Source: CAZEHS01 sp964649745
Lineage (GTDB): Bacteria; Bacillota; Clostridia; Peptostreptococcales; Acidaminobacteraceae
Direction of reading: 5' to 3'
DNA: 64,000 nt
NCBI GenBank assembly: GCA_964649745.1
Contig: CAZYQI010000020.1
Span: 1-64,000, forward strand
In this document: positions 1 to 8,467 of the stretch, one piece after another
How positions within the stretch are numbered: position 1 is the stretch's first letter
Layout of the letters: the number at the start of each line of letters is the position of its first letter
The notes under the pieces: generated by a model
Told to the model about the DNA's origin: nothing
The model's input: the letters and a program-made list of their open reading frames with translations, nothing else
Databases searched by the model: none
Program-made: the position numbers and the translations under genes

Positions 1-1
1 C

Positions 2-55
2 GTCACTGACCTAATCGAGGAGGATGAAAGCACAAAACTCTTTACAGACCCTTAA
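2..55 (+). CDS. Possible C-terminal tail of an upstream gene
   Basis: An open frame enters from the left edge and ends at a TAA at 53-55, giving 17 residues rich in acidic side chains. It could be the end of a plus-strand gene outside the window, but a frame this short is expected by chance, so support is weak. Nothing can be said about function. Confidence 0.2.
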   Translation, partial: VTDLIEEDESTKLFTDP

Positions 56-77
56 CTGATGAATTAAGAAATACTAA

Positions 78-725
78 TCAATACACGTCATACCAATCCA
101 TCCTCTTTCCGCTGTATGTTGTACGTAAATACTGAAGTACGCCTCTATCTATTGCCTTTGCTATATCAGATATAACCTTTTTCGCATCTTCAACGGTATC
201 AATCTTCACATACTCATCGGCTCTAACCCGATGTGCAATTTCGCCTCTAAAAGATATAATGTCATCTAATTTGCCAATATCAGGGACTGTGGTAATGATC
301 GATTCTGCTCCTATTAATTCTTTAAAGAGTAATTTTATATTCTCAACTTTAGGGGTGTTGAGTTTTTCTGTACGGGCTAATCCTATATTTCTATAAACAG
401 TTTTCCAACCTTCATCACACAAATCTGTCGGTGGCACTCCATTTGAATCCTTCCTTACATATTTGTTTAGTGTGTCCTTGACATCATTAGGCAGTTTAGG
501 TGCATCACCTGCATACTTGATGTGTTTCGAAATGCTTTCTGTCAAAACGTCCTCTATATAAACCTCGAAAGACGACGCTAAAAAGATAAATGCACTTCTT
601 GTGATATGGTCCCAAGCTGCTCTGCCTCGAGTACTTCTATTATTTCTTAAGTCATGGTATGTTGCTTGAAGTCTATTCACCGATTCTAAATTCTTTAAGA
701 ACTTATTGTACGCGGGTGATGGCAT
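78..725 (-). CDS. HEPN-domain protein (RiboL-PSP-HEPN / MAE_28990-like), putative RNase
   Basis: A 215-residue protein. HEPN domains are small helical folds, many of which are metal-independent RNases in toxin-antitoxin, abortive infection and CRISPR systems. Seen here: an R-x4-H motif (R160, H165, in FRGEIAH), which is the HEPN catalytic signature, and an N-terminal helix with the SSFEVYIEDV stretch typical of the RiboL-PSP-HEPN group. The start at 725 is preferred over a longer frame because AAGGGGAAA lies about 8 nt upstream. It is separated by roughly 125 nt from a DUF2971 gene on the same strand. The region is AT-rich compared with the neighbouring housekeeping genes, suggesting acquisition. 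Family assignment rests on motif pattern only; a role in phage defence is inference. Confidence 0.6.
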   Translation of the reverse strand: MPSPAYNKFLKNLESVNRLQATYHDLRNNRSTRGRAAWDHITRSAFIFLASSFEVYIEDVLTESISKHIKYAGDAPKLPNDVKDTLNKYVRKDSNGVPPTDLCDEGWKTVYRNIGLARTEKLNTPKVENIKLLFKELIGAESIITTVPDIGKLDDIISFRGEIAHRVRADEYVKIDTVEDAKKVISDIAKAIDRGVLQYLRTTYSGKRMDWYDVY

Positions 726-851
726 TTTGTGTTTCCCCTTTCTAATGTAAAATATGTAAGCGATCGTTCCGGGTTTGCGACGCCCGGAACCGGCCCGAAT
801 CATGCCCGAAACCCTTGCGCAATACCCATTGTTATGTGACGTTTTGCACTT

Positions 852-1571
852 CTACATTAAGTCAGACTCCACGACTTCGAAAAATTTAACACCATAATTG
901 TCAAGCTTTAATCCGGGCTTATAGTACTTGATATTCCGATAATTCGCTGTAGCTTGAAATACTCGTTTCACATACTCTTTTTCTGTACGAAACCCAAAAT
1001 ACACTCCTGTCAAGCAATCCAAATCGTAGGGTATCACAACACCAGAATCACCTAAAATACGCCATTCTTTTTCATACTCCCATTCCAATGACTTGGTTAA
1101 ACCAACTTCTCTGTAATTTTTTTTATAACTATCAATTGATAAGTGATCTCGGTTTAACACAGTAATGCGAGGGACTTCCTCTTTGTATATGACCTTATCT
1201 ATCCCATATTTCTCAAGACCGTTTTTTTCGAACTCTAAACAAATGCCTAACTGCTTATTCGCGTAATGCCCCCACATTGTCATTGAGTTTACCACTTCCG
1301 AAAAGCACGCTACTCCTGTTCTCTCTCCAAACCTTTTCATTTCATCAAATTGAATTGTCTGTAAAACTTCATGTGGTGGTCTAAACATCAAAATATTCGC
1401 TTTGACAAGATGGTGTATGCTTAGGAACTCACTTAGCAGGTTGTTCTCAATACTGAAATTAAATGCTCCTTCGTGTGGATCATTGCATTTTTGGATTTGG
1501 CCTAAAAAGATTTGGCCATTTTTCAAATTTTCTATTGTATAGTCTCCAGAACAGTATTTATATAGCTTCAT
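852..1571 (-). CDS. DUF2971 domain protein
   Basis: A 239-residue protein matching the DUF2971 pattern: it opens with LYKYCSGDYTIENLKNG, has QIQKCNDPHEGAF, then the ACFSE and MWGHYA motifs and an EKEWRI element near the C-terminus. These are the conserved blocks of the family, whose biochemical role is unknown; members are common in accessory islands and beside defence genes. The start at 1571 is chosen over the upstream in-frame codon because GAAGGTG precedes it at proper spacing. No membrane segment or signal peptide is visible. It follows the same orientation as the HEPN gene and may be co-acquired with it. Function is not assigned. Confidence 0.7.
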   Translation of the reverse strand: MKLYKYCSGDYTIENLKNGQIFLGQIQKCNDPHEGAFNFSIENNLLSEFLSIHHLVKANILMFRPPHEVLQTIQFDEMKRFGERTGVACFSEVVNSMTMWGHYANKQLGICLEFEKNGLEKYGIDKVIYKEEVPRITVLNRDHLSIDSYKKNYREVGLTKSLEWEYEKEWRILGDSGVVIPYDLDCLTGVYFGFRTEKEYVKRVFQATANYRNIKYYKPGLKLDNYGVKFFEVVESDLM

Positions 1572-1702
1572 CTTTTCACCTTCTTTTAATACTTTCTTTT
1601 GCTGTAATAAGAACATAATTTTTTGCAAAATGTCACATAACTGTGGTGTTTACGACATAAATGTATCATTTCAGATTGCAAAACATATTCACCATCTAGA
1701 TT

Positions 1703-1945
1703 TTACCATGAGTGATTCGCAAATTGAAGTAATTCCCCAATCACATACTTGAATACTACACTCAAGCTATTCCCTGAGATTTGAGGGTCACTGATGGTTG
1801 TGGCTTTCACAAATTTGACTTTGACAGTTTGCCCCACGCAGCTCGGTATCTTTTGTTGATTTCGGGGCGCTGATCTGAGAACATTATACGGTAATCCCAT
1901 GGGGGACAGTGGTTTTGTTTGGTCTCCCTCCGGTTTACAAACCAT
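1703..1945 (-). CDS. Unrecognised small ORF
   Basis: An 80-residue open frame (83 if an upstream TTG is used) with no good ribosome binding site. I recognise no family. It lies in the AT-rich accessory stretch beside two more convincing genes. It may be a short accessory gene, a fragment, or chance; confidence is low. Confidence 0.22.
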   Translation of the reverse strand: MVCKPEGDQTKPLSPMGLPYNVLRSAPRNQQKIPSCVGQTVKVKFVKATTISDPQISGNSLSVVFKYVIGELLQFANHSW

Positions 1946-1954
1946 AGTGCTCAA

Positions 1955-2302
1955 TTGTTATTCTAGTTGTAAATTACTAAGGATTCACTCATCGCACAAT
2001 GCTTCACCGCATTGATTAAGCGGACTTATACCGGGTTTTCTTATACCCCAACGCCCACCCCAACGCCGCGAAATAATGGGGGATACGCACGAATGTCGAA
2101 AAACAAAAAACGCTATTTTTCAAGCCTGCGAAACATGGGCGAAGATGCAAGAACCCAAAAAATTTAATGTAAATATAAGGTTTTGTTGGAGCTGAACTGG
2201 TTGTATTGCAAGGCGTTGAATGCTATTATGCATATAATGGAAATCTTATAAAAGGATTCTCATACCGTGAGAATCCTTTTCAATTCGCAGGGGGATACAA
2301 TC
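1955..2302 (+). promoter_or_regulatory. Leader region of the SLH gene with promoter and 13-bp hairpin
   Basis: This gene-free stretch holds a likely promoter and a strong hairpin. TTGTAT (2201-2206) and TATTAT (2224-2229) are 17 bp apart; a perfect TATAAT also lies at 2233-2238 with a poorly spaced TTGCAA upstream. A perfect 13-bp stem (2250-2262 with 2268-2280, loop TACCG) ends in CCTTTT, directly before the GGGGG ribosome binding site and the start codon at 2303. It may be an attenuator or mRNA-stabilising structure for an abundant surface protein. The remainder, 1955-2200, shows no gene. Confidence 0.45.
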
Positions 2303-5300
2303 ATGATTTTTTTATCCAAAACAGCTAAAAAGGCAATGGGTTCTGTGCTGATGGCGGGTATTATGGCGCTTAGCTTTGCAGGAGCGGCATTTGGAGCCAA
2401 CGACCTCAATGGTCACTGGGCCTCCGGTCAGATGAATGCGTGGATTGGACAGGGCATCATCAAGGGATACCCGGATGGCACGGTAAAGCCGGATGCCTCT
2501 GTGACCCGGGCGGAGTTCATGGCTATGGTGAATAAGGCGTACAGACTTTCCGGTACCAGCGGAAAAGCATATAAGGATGTAAGTGCAAAATCGTGGTATT
2601 TTCCTGTTGTGGATACGGCAGCCACTGCCGGGTACATAGGGGGATATCCGGACGGGACCATGCGCCCGGATGCCCGGATCAGCCGAAATGAAGCGGCGGT
2701 CATCATCATGAAGGCTTCAGGACTCAGCGGCAACAGCACTGCTAGCTCCGTGTTCTCGGATTCAAGAAAAATTCCTTCCTGGGCTCAGGACGCAGTGGGC
2801 GCAGCCTATCGCAAGGGCGCCATGAGCGGGTATCCGGACGGCACCTTCGGCGGAGAACGGTATATTTCCAGGGCGGAAGCCGTGATATCCCTTTCCAGGT
2901 CCGTTACGTCGGTTGCAACACCGACAGCACCAACCACTCCGGTGTCCCCTGTAAGCTCCGACCGCACCTATTCGGACCCGGGGTCCTACGGAAGCGATTC
3001 TACCCAGACCATCAGGGGGAACGCCACCATCAAGGTGTCGGGCGTAACACTGAACAATCTGGTTATCGAAGGGGATCTCATCATCGCCAAGGAGGTATCC
3101 AACGGTGATGCAACCCTTAAAAATGTGACGGTAAAGGGGAACACCTATATTTACGGGGGCGGTCCCAACTCTGTTCGCTTTATCAACGTCAGCGCCGGCA
3201 AGGTGAATGTTTCAAGGGACAGCGGTACGGTGCGGCTGGTCCTGTCGGGCAGCACGGTAATTGACAGGGTGGTTGCAAAATCCGATCTCAAATTGGAAGA
3301 GACAAGCCTTTCCCGATCAGGAGTCAGTTACCTGAGCATTGAAAGTGGCTATACCAGCGGCGTTGATGTGGAGCTGATCGGAGCGGGTCTGGATGAGATG
3401 GATATGAACGCCTCCGGCTCAACCCTTAGCGCGGACTCCCGTACTACGGTTACCCGGTTGACGGTGTCGGCACGGGATACGGTGGTTACTTTGGAAAACG
3501 GCAGTACCGTGTCACGGCTCATAGCGGATGCAGCCGTAAAGGTTCGCGGCAGAGGAACCGTTACCCGGGCCGATGTCAATGTCAGCAATGTAACCTTTGA
3601 AACAACGCCTAAGGAAACGAACGTAAAATCAGGAATAACGGCACCGTCCACATCCAATCCCTATATTGCGTCGTTTAATCCGTCAGATGGTACAACTGGG
3701 GCGTCAATCAGCACGGATATTGTGATTACATTTTCTGAAACCGTACGAAAAACCACAGATACGGAGCTGACCAACTCCAATGTGGATAATCTGATTACCC
3801 TGCGTAGCGGCAGCTCCGGCGGCACCAGTATTTCTTTTGATGCAACAGTCAGGACATCCAGCGGTCGTACGGTCATAACCGTAGACCCTTCCGTAACTCT
3901 GAGTCAGGGAACCCGTTATTATGTTTCTGTTGAAGAGCTTGAGGATTTTGACAATCTACGTGTTACAGGATCTCAGAGCGCAACCTTCACCACAGCAGGC
4001 AATACAGCTCCGAGCATTGAAAGCTTCAGTCCTGCCAGCGGCGCTGGAAACGTAGCGGTTGGATCCAATATCGTCATTACGTTCAGTGAAACGGTTCGAA
4101 AAGTATATGGGAACACCACGCTTACTGACAGCAATGTGGTGTCCTTGATCACGCTTCGCAAAAGCAGCAGCAGCGGCACCGATGTATCCTTCAATGCCAG
4201 GGTTGCTGTTTCCGGCGGCAAAACGATTCTTACAATAGATCCGGCTGCGGACCTTGATTACGGACAGCGCTATTATGTTTCGGTGTCCGATCTGGAAGAC
4301 ACAGATAATCTGGTGCTTACCGGAACCACGAATGGAACCTTTACTACGCTTGAAAACCCGGCTCCTGCTGTGGAGAGCTTCAGTCCTGCTTCCGGTGACA
4401 CCGGCGTGAGGCTTGATGCAAACCTGACGGTGAAAATGAGTGAAGTGGTACGGCTGCTGGACAACACTCCCCTTACGGGCCTCAATGTAAAGCCGCTGAT
4501 CACACTGAAAAAGGGAAGCGCGTCCGGTGAGGCTGTTCTCTTTGAGACTGCGGTTGAAACCGTGGCGAATAAAACAGTGATAACGATTAATCCCACAGCC
4601 GATCTATTGCCCAATCAGAGTTATTACTGGTCAATAAGCAGTTTGGAGGATGTTACCGACAAGGCATTGACAAACAACCTGTCCGCGGTATTCACCACAG
4701 CCCCCTTGGCGGACGCGGTACCCACCATTGAAGGCATCACCCCTGTAAATGATTCCGCCACTGCGACTGTTGACACGAACATCGTCATTACCTTCAGCGA
4801 AACCATGCGAGCGCTGAATGGCAGTGCGCTGGAGAACAACACGGTGGATGCGTTGGTTACATTTAAAACGCCAAACAGCTCCGGTACAACCGTCAATTTC
4901 GATGCCAAGGTCAGTACGGTTAACGGGAAAACGGTCATTACCATTGATCCTTCAGATATGTTGTTGAATAACACAACTTACTATGTGTCTGTGACAGGAG
5001 TCGAGGATTCGGTCGGCCAGAAGGTTTCGGGCAACACAACCTTCACAACGGTGAAAGCCTCGGCGAATCCGCTGGCCGGGCTCTCAGTTGAAGGTGTCGG
5101 CGGGTCGGTAACGTTGAGTTCACAGTTTGCCGGAGGAACCTATGCTTACACAGCAACGGCTGCCAATGGGTGCGAGAGTGTAAGGTTCACTCCATTGACA
5201 GAGGATGGGAATCAGGCCGAAGTATCTATGGATTCCGTAGTGAAAAATGATGGGACCTGTGCCTTGGCTGTAGGAAGCAATAATGTTACCGTGACGGTCA

Positions 5301-5692
5301 AGAAGACGGGTTGCACGGACCTGGTGTACACTTTTAACATTACAAGGGAAAATCCACCGGCGCCGGCAGATACCACTGCACCAAGTTTTCAGAGCTTTTC
5401 TGTAGGGAGTGCAAACCAATCCATTGCACTGACATTTAACGAAGCCATTTTGGACAATACCGGCAGTGAGGCTGCCTTAAAAGCAGCTGTTACAAAGTCG
5501 GTTGACGGCACCTCTTTTATTCCACTGGCGGACGGGGACTCCGTATCACTCAGTGGAAGTGTGCTTACGATTAACCTTTCTACTGCTATTACAGGATCTG
5601 CCAATGCAATCACTATTTCAGCCAAGGCGCTTAAGGATGCAGCGGGTAATGCCTGCGACACAGTGAGTGTCAGCAGCATTGCTGAGGCTTAA
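2303..5692 (+). CDS. S-layer homology surface protein with Ig-like repeats
   Basis: A 1,129-residue secreted protein. A signal peptide (about residues 1-30: basic start, hydrophobic core, AFGA end) is followed by three SLH domains (about 31-205) with GYPDGT motifs, which in this family bind pyruvylated secondary cell-wall polymer. Residues 225-440 are Ser/Thr/Val-rich and repeat-like, resembling a beta-helix. Four tandem Big_5/SbsA Ig-like repeats of about 118 residues follow (about 452, 568, 686 and 805 onward, each with SFxPxxG and FSETV/M motifs), then a cadherin-like sandwich (about 921-1020) and a final Ig-like domain. The ATG at 2303 is preferred to an earlier in-frame codon because of the GGGGG site and the signal peptide. 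It is monocistronic, ending in a strong terminator. Role: cell-surface structural or adhesive protein; ligand unknown. Confidence 0.88.
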   Translation: MIFLSKTAKKAMGSVLMAGIMALSFAGAAFGANDLNGHWASGQMNAWIGQGIIKGYPDGTVKPDASVTRAEFMAMVNKAYRLSGTSGKAYKDVSAKSWYFPVVDTAATAGYIGGYPDGTMRPDARISRNEAAVIIMKASGLSGNSTASSVFSDSRKIPSWAQDAVGAAYRKGAMSGYPDGTFGGERYISRAEAVISLSRSVTSVATPTAPTTPVSPVSSDRTYSDPGSYGSDSTQTIRGNATIKVSGVTLNNLVIEGDLIIAKEVSNGDATLKNVTVKGNTYIYGGGPNSVRFINVSAGKVNVSRDSGTVRLVLSGSTVIDRVVAKSDLKLEETSLSRSGVSYLSIESGYTSGVDVELIGAGLDEMDMNASGSTLSADSRTTVTRLTVSARDTVVTLENGSTVSRLIADAAVKVRGRGTVTRADVNVSNVTFETTPKETNVKSGITAPSTSNPYIASFNPSDGTTGASISTDIVITFSETVRKTTDTELTNSNVDNLITLRSGSSGGTSISFDATVRTSSGRTVITVDPSVTLSQGTRYYVSVEELEDFDNLRVTGSQSATFTTAGNTAPSIESFSPASGAGNVAVGSNIVITFSETVRKVYGNTTLTDSNVVSLITLRKSSSSGTDVSFNARVAVSGGKTILTIDPAADLDYGQRYYVSVSDLEDTDNLVLTGTTNGTFTTLENPAPAVESFSPASGDTGVRLDANLTVKMSEVVRLLDNTPLTGLNVKPLITLKKGSASGEAVLFETAVETVANKTVITINPTADLLPNQSYYWSISSLEDVTDKALTNNLSAVFTTAPLADAVPTIEGITPVNDSATATVDTNIVITFSETMRALNGSALENNTVDALVTFKTPNSSGTTVNFDAKVSTVNGKTVITIDPSDMLLNNTTYYVSVTGVEDSVGQKVSGNTTFTTVKASANPLAGLSVEGVGGSVTLSSQFAGGTYAYTATAANGCESVRFTPLTEDGNQAEVSMDSVVKNDGTCALAVGSNNVTVTVKKTGCTDLVYTFNITRENPPAPADTTAPSFQSFSVGSANQSIALTFNEAILDNTGSEAALKAAVTKSVDGTSFIPLADGDSVSLSGSVLTINLSTAITGSANAITISAKALKDAAGNACDTVSVSSIAEA

Positions 5693-5699
5693 TACGATA

Positions 5700-5742
5700 A
5701 CAGGAAAAAGGAGCCTGGAATACCCGGGCTCCTTTTTCCTGT
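5700..5742 (+). terminator. Intrinsic terminator of the SLH gene
   Basis: A 16-bp stem (ACAGGAAAAAGGAGCC with its complement) with a short AT-containing loop lies 8 nt after the SLH stop codon. The stem itself holds the T-run. Confidence 0.85.
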
Positions 5743-5810
5743 GTCAGATCCCTATTGCCAACAAGGGGCGCCTGGGGTATAGTTTTGAAAGAATCCTTTG
5801 GAGGTTTACA

Positions 5811-6665
5811 ATGAGTATTGCAGGAAACGGCTGCGAGCTGATGCTCCCGGTTAACGATTTGAAGCCATGCCGCGAAATTGAGCGGAGCATTATAAAAAAG
5901 CTGCGGAAGGAAACCTGGACCCCTTTTATTCGGGGCATCAAGGAGTTTCAGCTTATAAACGACGGGGATAAGATCGCCGTGGCAGTATCCGGGGGCAAGG
6001 ACAGCCTGCTACTGGCTAAAATGCTTCAGGAGCTGCACCGACATGGGCTAAAGAACTTCAATCTGGAGTTCATCGCCATGGATCCCGGCTATCATCCTCA
6101 CATACGCAAGCTTTTGGAGGATAACTGCGCCCATCTGGAGATTCCGGTGCATATCTTCGACGCGCGTATATTCGATGTAGTGGACGAGATATCGGCGGAA
6201 TACCCCTGCTATATGTGCGCCCGGATGCGGCGGGGAGCCCTCTATGCCAAAGCCCAGGAGCTGGGCTGCAATAAGCTGGCCCTGGGGCATCACTACGACG
6301 ATGTGGTGGAAACCATCATGCTTAACGTGCTCTGTGGGGGTCAGTACATGACCATGATGCCCAAGCTGAAGGCCAAGAACTTTGAAAACATGGAGCTGAT
6401 CCGTCCCATGACCTATGTGCGAGAAGAGGGGATCATTCATTTCGCCGACTATAACGGTATTTCGCCGCTGAACTGCGGCTGTATGGTAGCCGCCAAGAAA
6501 ACTGCCGGGAAGCGCCGGGAAATCAAAGAGCTGATCAAGAATCTCGGAGCCTCTTTCGCCGATGTGGAAAAATGCATCTTCAATTCCGCACGGAACGTGC
6601 ATATGGATGCCATACTGGGGTGGAAAAAAGGCGAAGAGCGTCATGATTTTCTGAAGGACTACTAA
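5811..6665 (+). CDS. ttcA: TtcA-family PP-loop tRNA thiolation protein
   Basis: A 284-residue ATP pyrophosphatase of the TtcA family, which in characterised members makes 2-thiocytidine at position 32 of tRNA using an Fe-S cluster. The PP-loop SGGKDS is at about residues 59-64. A CYMC pair follows in the middle and an NCGC element near the C-terminus, corresponding to the cluster-binding cysteines of TtcA. The start at 5811 is set by GGAGG at 5800-5804; the frame stays open upstream but runs into the preceding terminator. It is a single-gene unit between two terminators. Bacillota often carry several TtcA-like paralogues, so the exact tRNA substrate is not certain. Confidence 0.8.
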   Translation: MSIAGNGCELMLPVNDLKPCREIERSIIKKLRKETWTPFIRGIKEFQLINDGDKIAVAVSGGKDSLLLAKMLQELHRHGLKNFNLEFIAMDPGYHPHIRKLLEDNCAHLEIPVHIFDARIFDVVDEISAEYPCYMCARMRRGALYAKAQELGCNKLALGHHYDDVVETIMLNVLCGGQYMTMMPKLKAKNFENMELIRPMTYVREEGIIHFADYNGISPLNCGCMVAAKKTAGKRREIKELIKNLGASFADVEKCIFNSARNVHMDAILGWKKGEERHDFLKDY

Positions 6666-6666
6666 A

Positions 6667-6694
6667 AAAGCTGCTGGAGTTTTCCAGCAGCTTT
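6667..6694. terminator. Bidirectional terminator between ttcA-like and bactofilin genes
   Basis: A 12-bp stem AAAGCTGCTGGA/TCCAGCAGCTTT with A/T-rich flanks lies between the two convergent genes, 1 nt after the first stop and overlapping the end of the second, so it can serve both. Confidence 0.8.
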
Positions 6695-6696
6695 AA

Positions 6697-7146
6697 CTAT
6701 TTCACCATCTTTATATCGGCTTTTTTATCTTCACTATGGGGTGCCGCTTCGGGCTGACCGGCGGTCATGGCTTTTCGGGTGTTGATGTGGCAAAGGCCTT
6801 CGAAAACGCCGCCCTCTTCAATGACGAAGCTGGTTACTTCAATATTACCCTTCAGGAGTCCGCTGGAATAGATCTTCATACATCCGCCGGAGGCGATGTC
6901 GCCCACAACATTTCCTGAGATTTCAATGTTGCTGGAGGTGATGTTGCCGTTGCAGACAGCTTCCTGCCCGATAATCACTTCCCCGTCGGCAAATATTTCC
7001 CCGGTGGTCTTTCCGTCAATCCGAATCGAGCCGCCGCTTCGCAGGGTTCCTTCGAAGGTGGAGTTCTTACCAATGATGATATCAAATTCCAAAGTCCGCA
7101 TGGAGGGCTGTTTGGTTTCACCCTTCTTCAAATTCATGTTCAGCAT
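6697..7146 (-). CDS. Bactofilin (polymer-forming cytoskeletal protein)
   Basis: A 149-residue protein with the bactofilin core: an approximately 100-residue beta-helix of Gly/Ile/Val-spaced repeats (IRIDGKTTGEI, EVIIGQEAV, IEISGNVVGDI, KIYSSGLLKGNI, FVIEEGGVFEG) flanked by short disordered ends. Bactofilins self-assemble into membrane-associated filaments without nucleotide and position cell-wall enzymes or polar structures. The start at 7146 has AAAGGAG upstream. It lies 29 nt downstream of an M23 murein endopeptidase on the same strand; this gene pair is a recurrent bactofilin context in which the peptidase and scaffold act together on local wall shape. Confidence 0.9.
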   Translation of the reverse strand: MLNMNLKKGETKQPSMRTLEFDIIIGKNSTFEGTLRSGGSIRIDGKTTGEIFADGEVIIGQEAVCNGNITSSNIEISGNVVGDIASGGCMKIYSSGLLKGNIEVTSFVIEEGGVFEGLCHINTRKAMTAGQPEAAPHSEDKKADIKMVK

Positions 7147-7175
7147 TTACATGCTCCTTTCAACCCCTGCGGGGT

Positions 7176-8183
7176 TTATTTTGTACGGATGACGGTTTCC
7201 GGATCAATCAACGCTCCGTTTCTCAGCACCTCGAAGTGCAGATGGGAGCCGGTGCTTCTTCCGCTGGAGCCCATGGAACCGATAACCTGTCCCTTCTTGA
7301 CCGTGTCTCCGGTATTAACCCCGATGCCGGAAAGATGCGCATATTTCGTCTGATAACCGGAGCCGTGGGAGATAACGATGGTATTGCCGTAGCCATTGGT
7401 ATATCCGGTAAATGTTACAACGCCGGCACCTGCTGCCTTGATGGGGGTTCCGGAAGCGTTGTCGATATCAATCCCCTCGTGGGGTTTTACGCCGCGATTG
7501 AACGGATCATCACGAAAGCCGAACGTTGATGTAATGGTACCCGGTGCGGGGAGTTGATCCGGGGTTGAATCCTGTGCTTTGATCTCTGCTTCAACCTTAC
7601 TGATCAGGCTGGAATACAGGGCAATGTTTTTCTGAATTTGCTGGGCGATCTCGTCGTTTTCGTCCAGTTCTCTGACAGATGTTATTTCGGAGATGGAAGG
7701 GGTTCCGGAACCTACTGCAACCCTTGCATTACCACGGCTGGTGGTGATTTTTATATCGGAATGATTTTGTTTGTTGAAAAGCGCCAGCAAGGTGTCCATC
7801 TGCTTTTTAAGCGTATTCACTTCGTTGACACGGCGATTGAAGTTTTCAGTGGATGAGACCGTCGCGTTTTTAAGGGTTTGGTTTTCCTTCTTGAGGTCTG
7901 CGTTGGCCTGATTGAGCTTGGCGATGGTATCTTCCTGTGTGGCGGATTTTTCTGAAATATCGGTATTAATTTGAGCGATGGCAAAGTTGGCCTTGATCAG
8001 CACAAAGGAAGATGTGATAAAAAACAAGCCTGCGGATATCACAAGAAACAGGGCTGCAAATACACAAAGAGCCTGTATTCGCACCTGTTTCACAGAGCCG
8101 CCGGCATTGGGGATAATCATCAATGAGTAGTGGACGTTCTTCCATCGATTCAAAACAGTATGTATGGTTGTCAGTATTTTCAT
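7176..8183 (-). CDS. Membrane-anchored M23 family murein endopeptidase
   Basis: A 335-residue protein. A short cytoplasmic N-terminus is followed by one membrane segment (about 38-60), a coiled coil (about 75-135), a linker and a C-terminal M23/LytM domain (about 220-330). Zinc-ligand motifs are intact: HEGID (H-x3-D) and HLHFE (HxH), with the GYGNTIVISHG stretch typical of lysostaphin-like peptidases. It should cleave peptide cross-bridges in the wall from the outer face of the membrane. The start at 8183 has GAGGTG. It is first in a two-gene unit with bactofilin. The coiled coil and membrane anchor resemble bactofilin-linked peptidases, so the bactofilin probably organises it from inside. 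Confidence 0.88.
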   Translation of the reverse strand: MKILTTIHTVLNRWKNVHYSLMIIPNAGGSVKQVRIQALCVFAALFLVISAGLFFITSSFVLIKANFAIAQINTDISEKSATQEDTIAKLNQANADLKKENQTLKNATVSSTENFNRRVNEVNTLKKQMDTLLALFNKQNHSDIKITTSRGNARVAVGSGTPSISEITSVRELDENDEIAQQIQKNIALYSSLISKVEAEIKAQDSTPDQLPAPGTITSTFGFRDDPFNRGVKPHEGIDIDNASGTPIKAAGAGVVTFTGYTNGYGNTIVISHGSGYQTKYAHLSGIGVNTGDTVKKGQVIGSMGSSGRSTGSHLHFEVLRNGALIDPETVIRTK

Positions 8184-8377
8184 TCAACACCTCAATGTTA
8201 AAAACAACCGGATATCTTCATGAAATGGAATGGAATCTTTCAGAATTGTCCTGTGGAATTCAACTTAACACAAAATGACGGTTAAATCAAGTGCGGACGT
8301 AATTAATTAAAGTCACAAAAGGCTTTTCAAAGGGTTCAAAAATCCCTCGAAGGATGTGAAATCAATAGTGGGAGCAG

Positions 8378-8406
8378 TTGTACTCTTTGGTAAAGTTTTA
8401 TATAAT
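8378..8406 (+). promoter_or_regulatory. Sigma-A type promoter for the pseudokinase-GGDEF gene
   Basis: TTGTAC (8378-8383) and TATAAT (8401-8406) are separated by exactly 17 bp, about 60 nt before the start codon. It lies in the gap between the divergent M23 and GGDEF genes, a stretch that otherwise shows nothing notable. Confidence 0.65.
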
Positions 8407-8467
8407 GATTCTATCTATCTATTCTGAATTGAGTGTTAAAACTAAATGCTATGCCGGAGGGCGCGCT

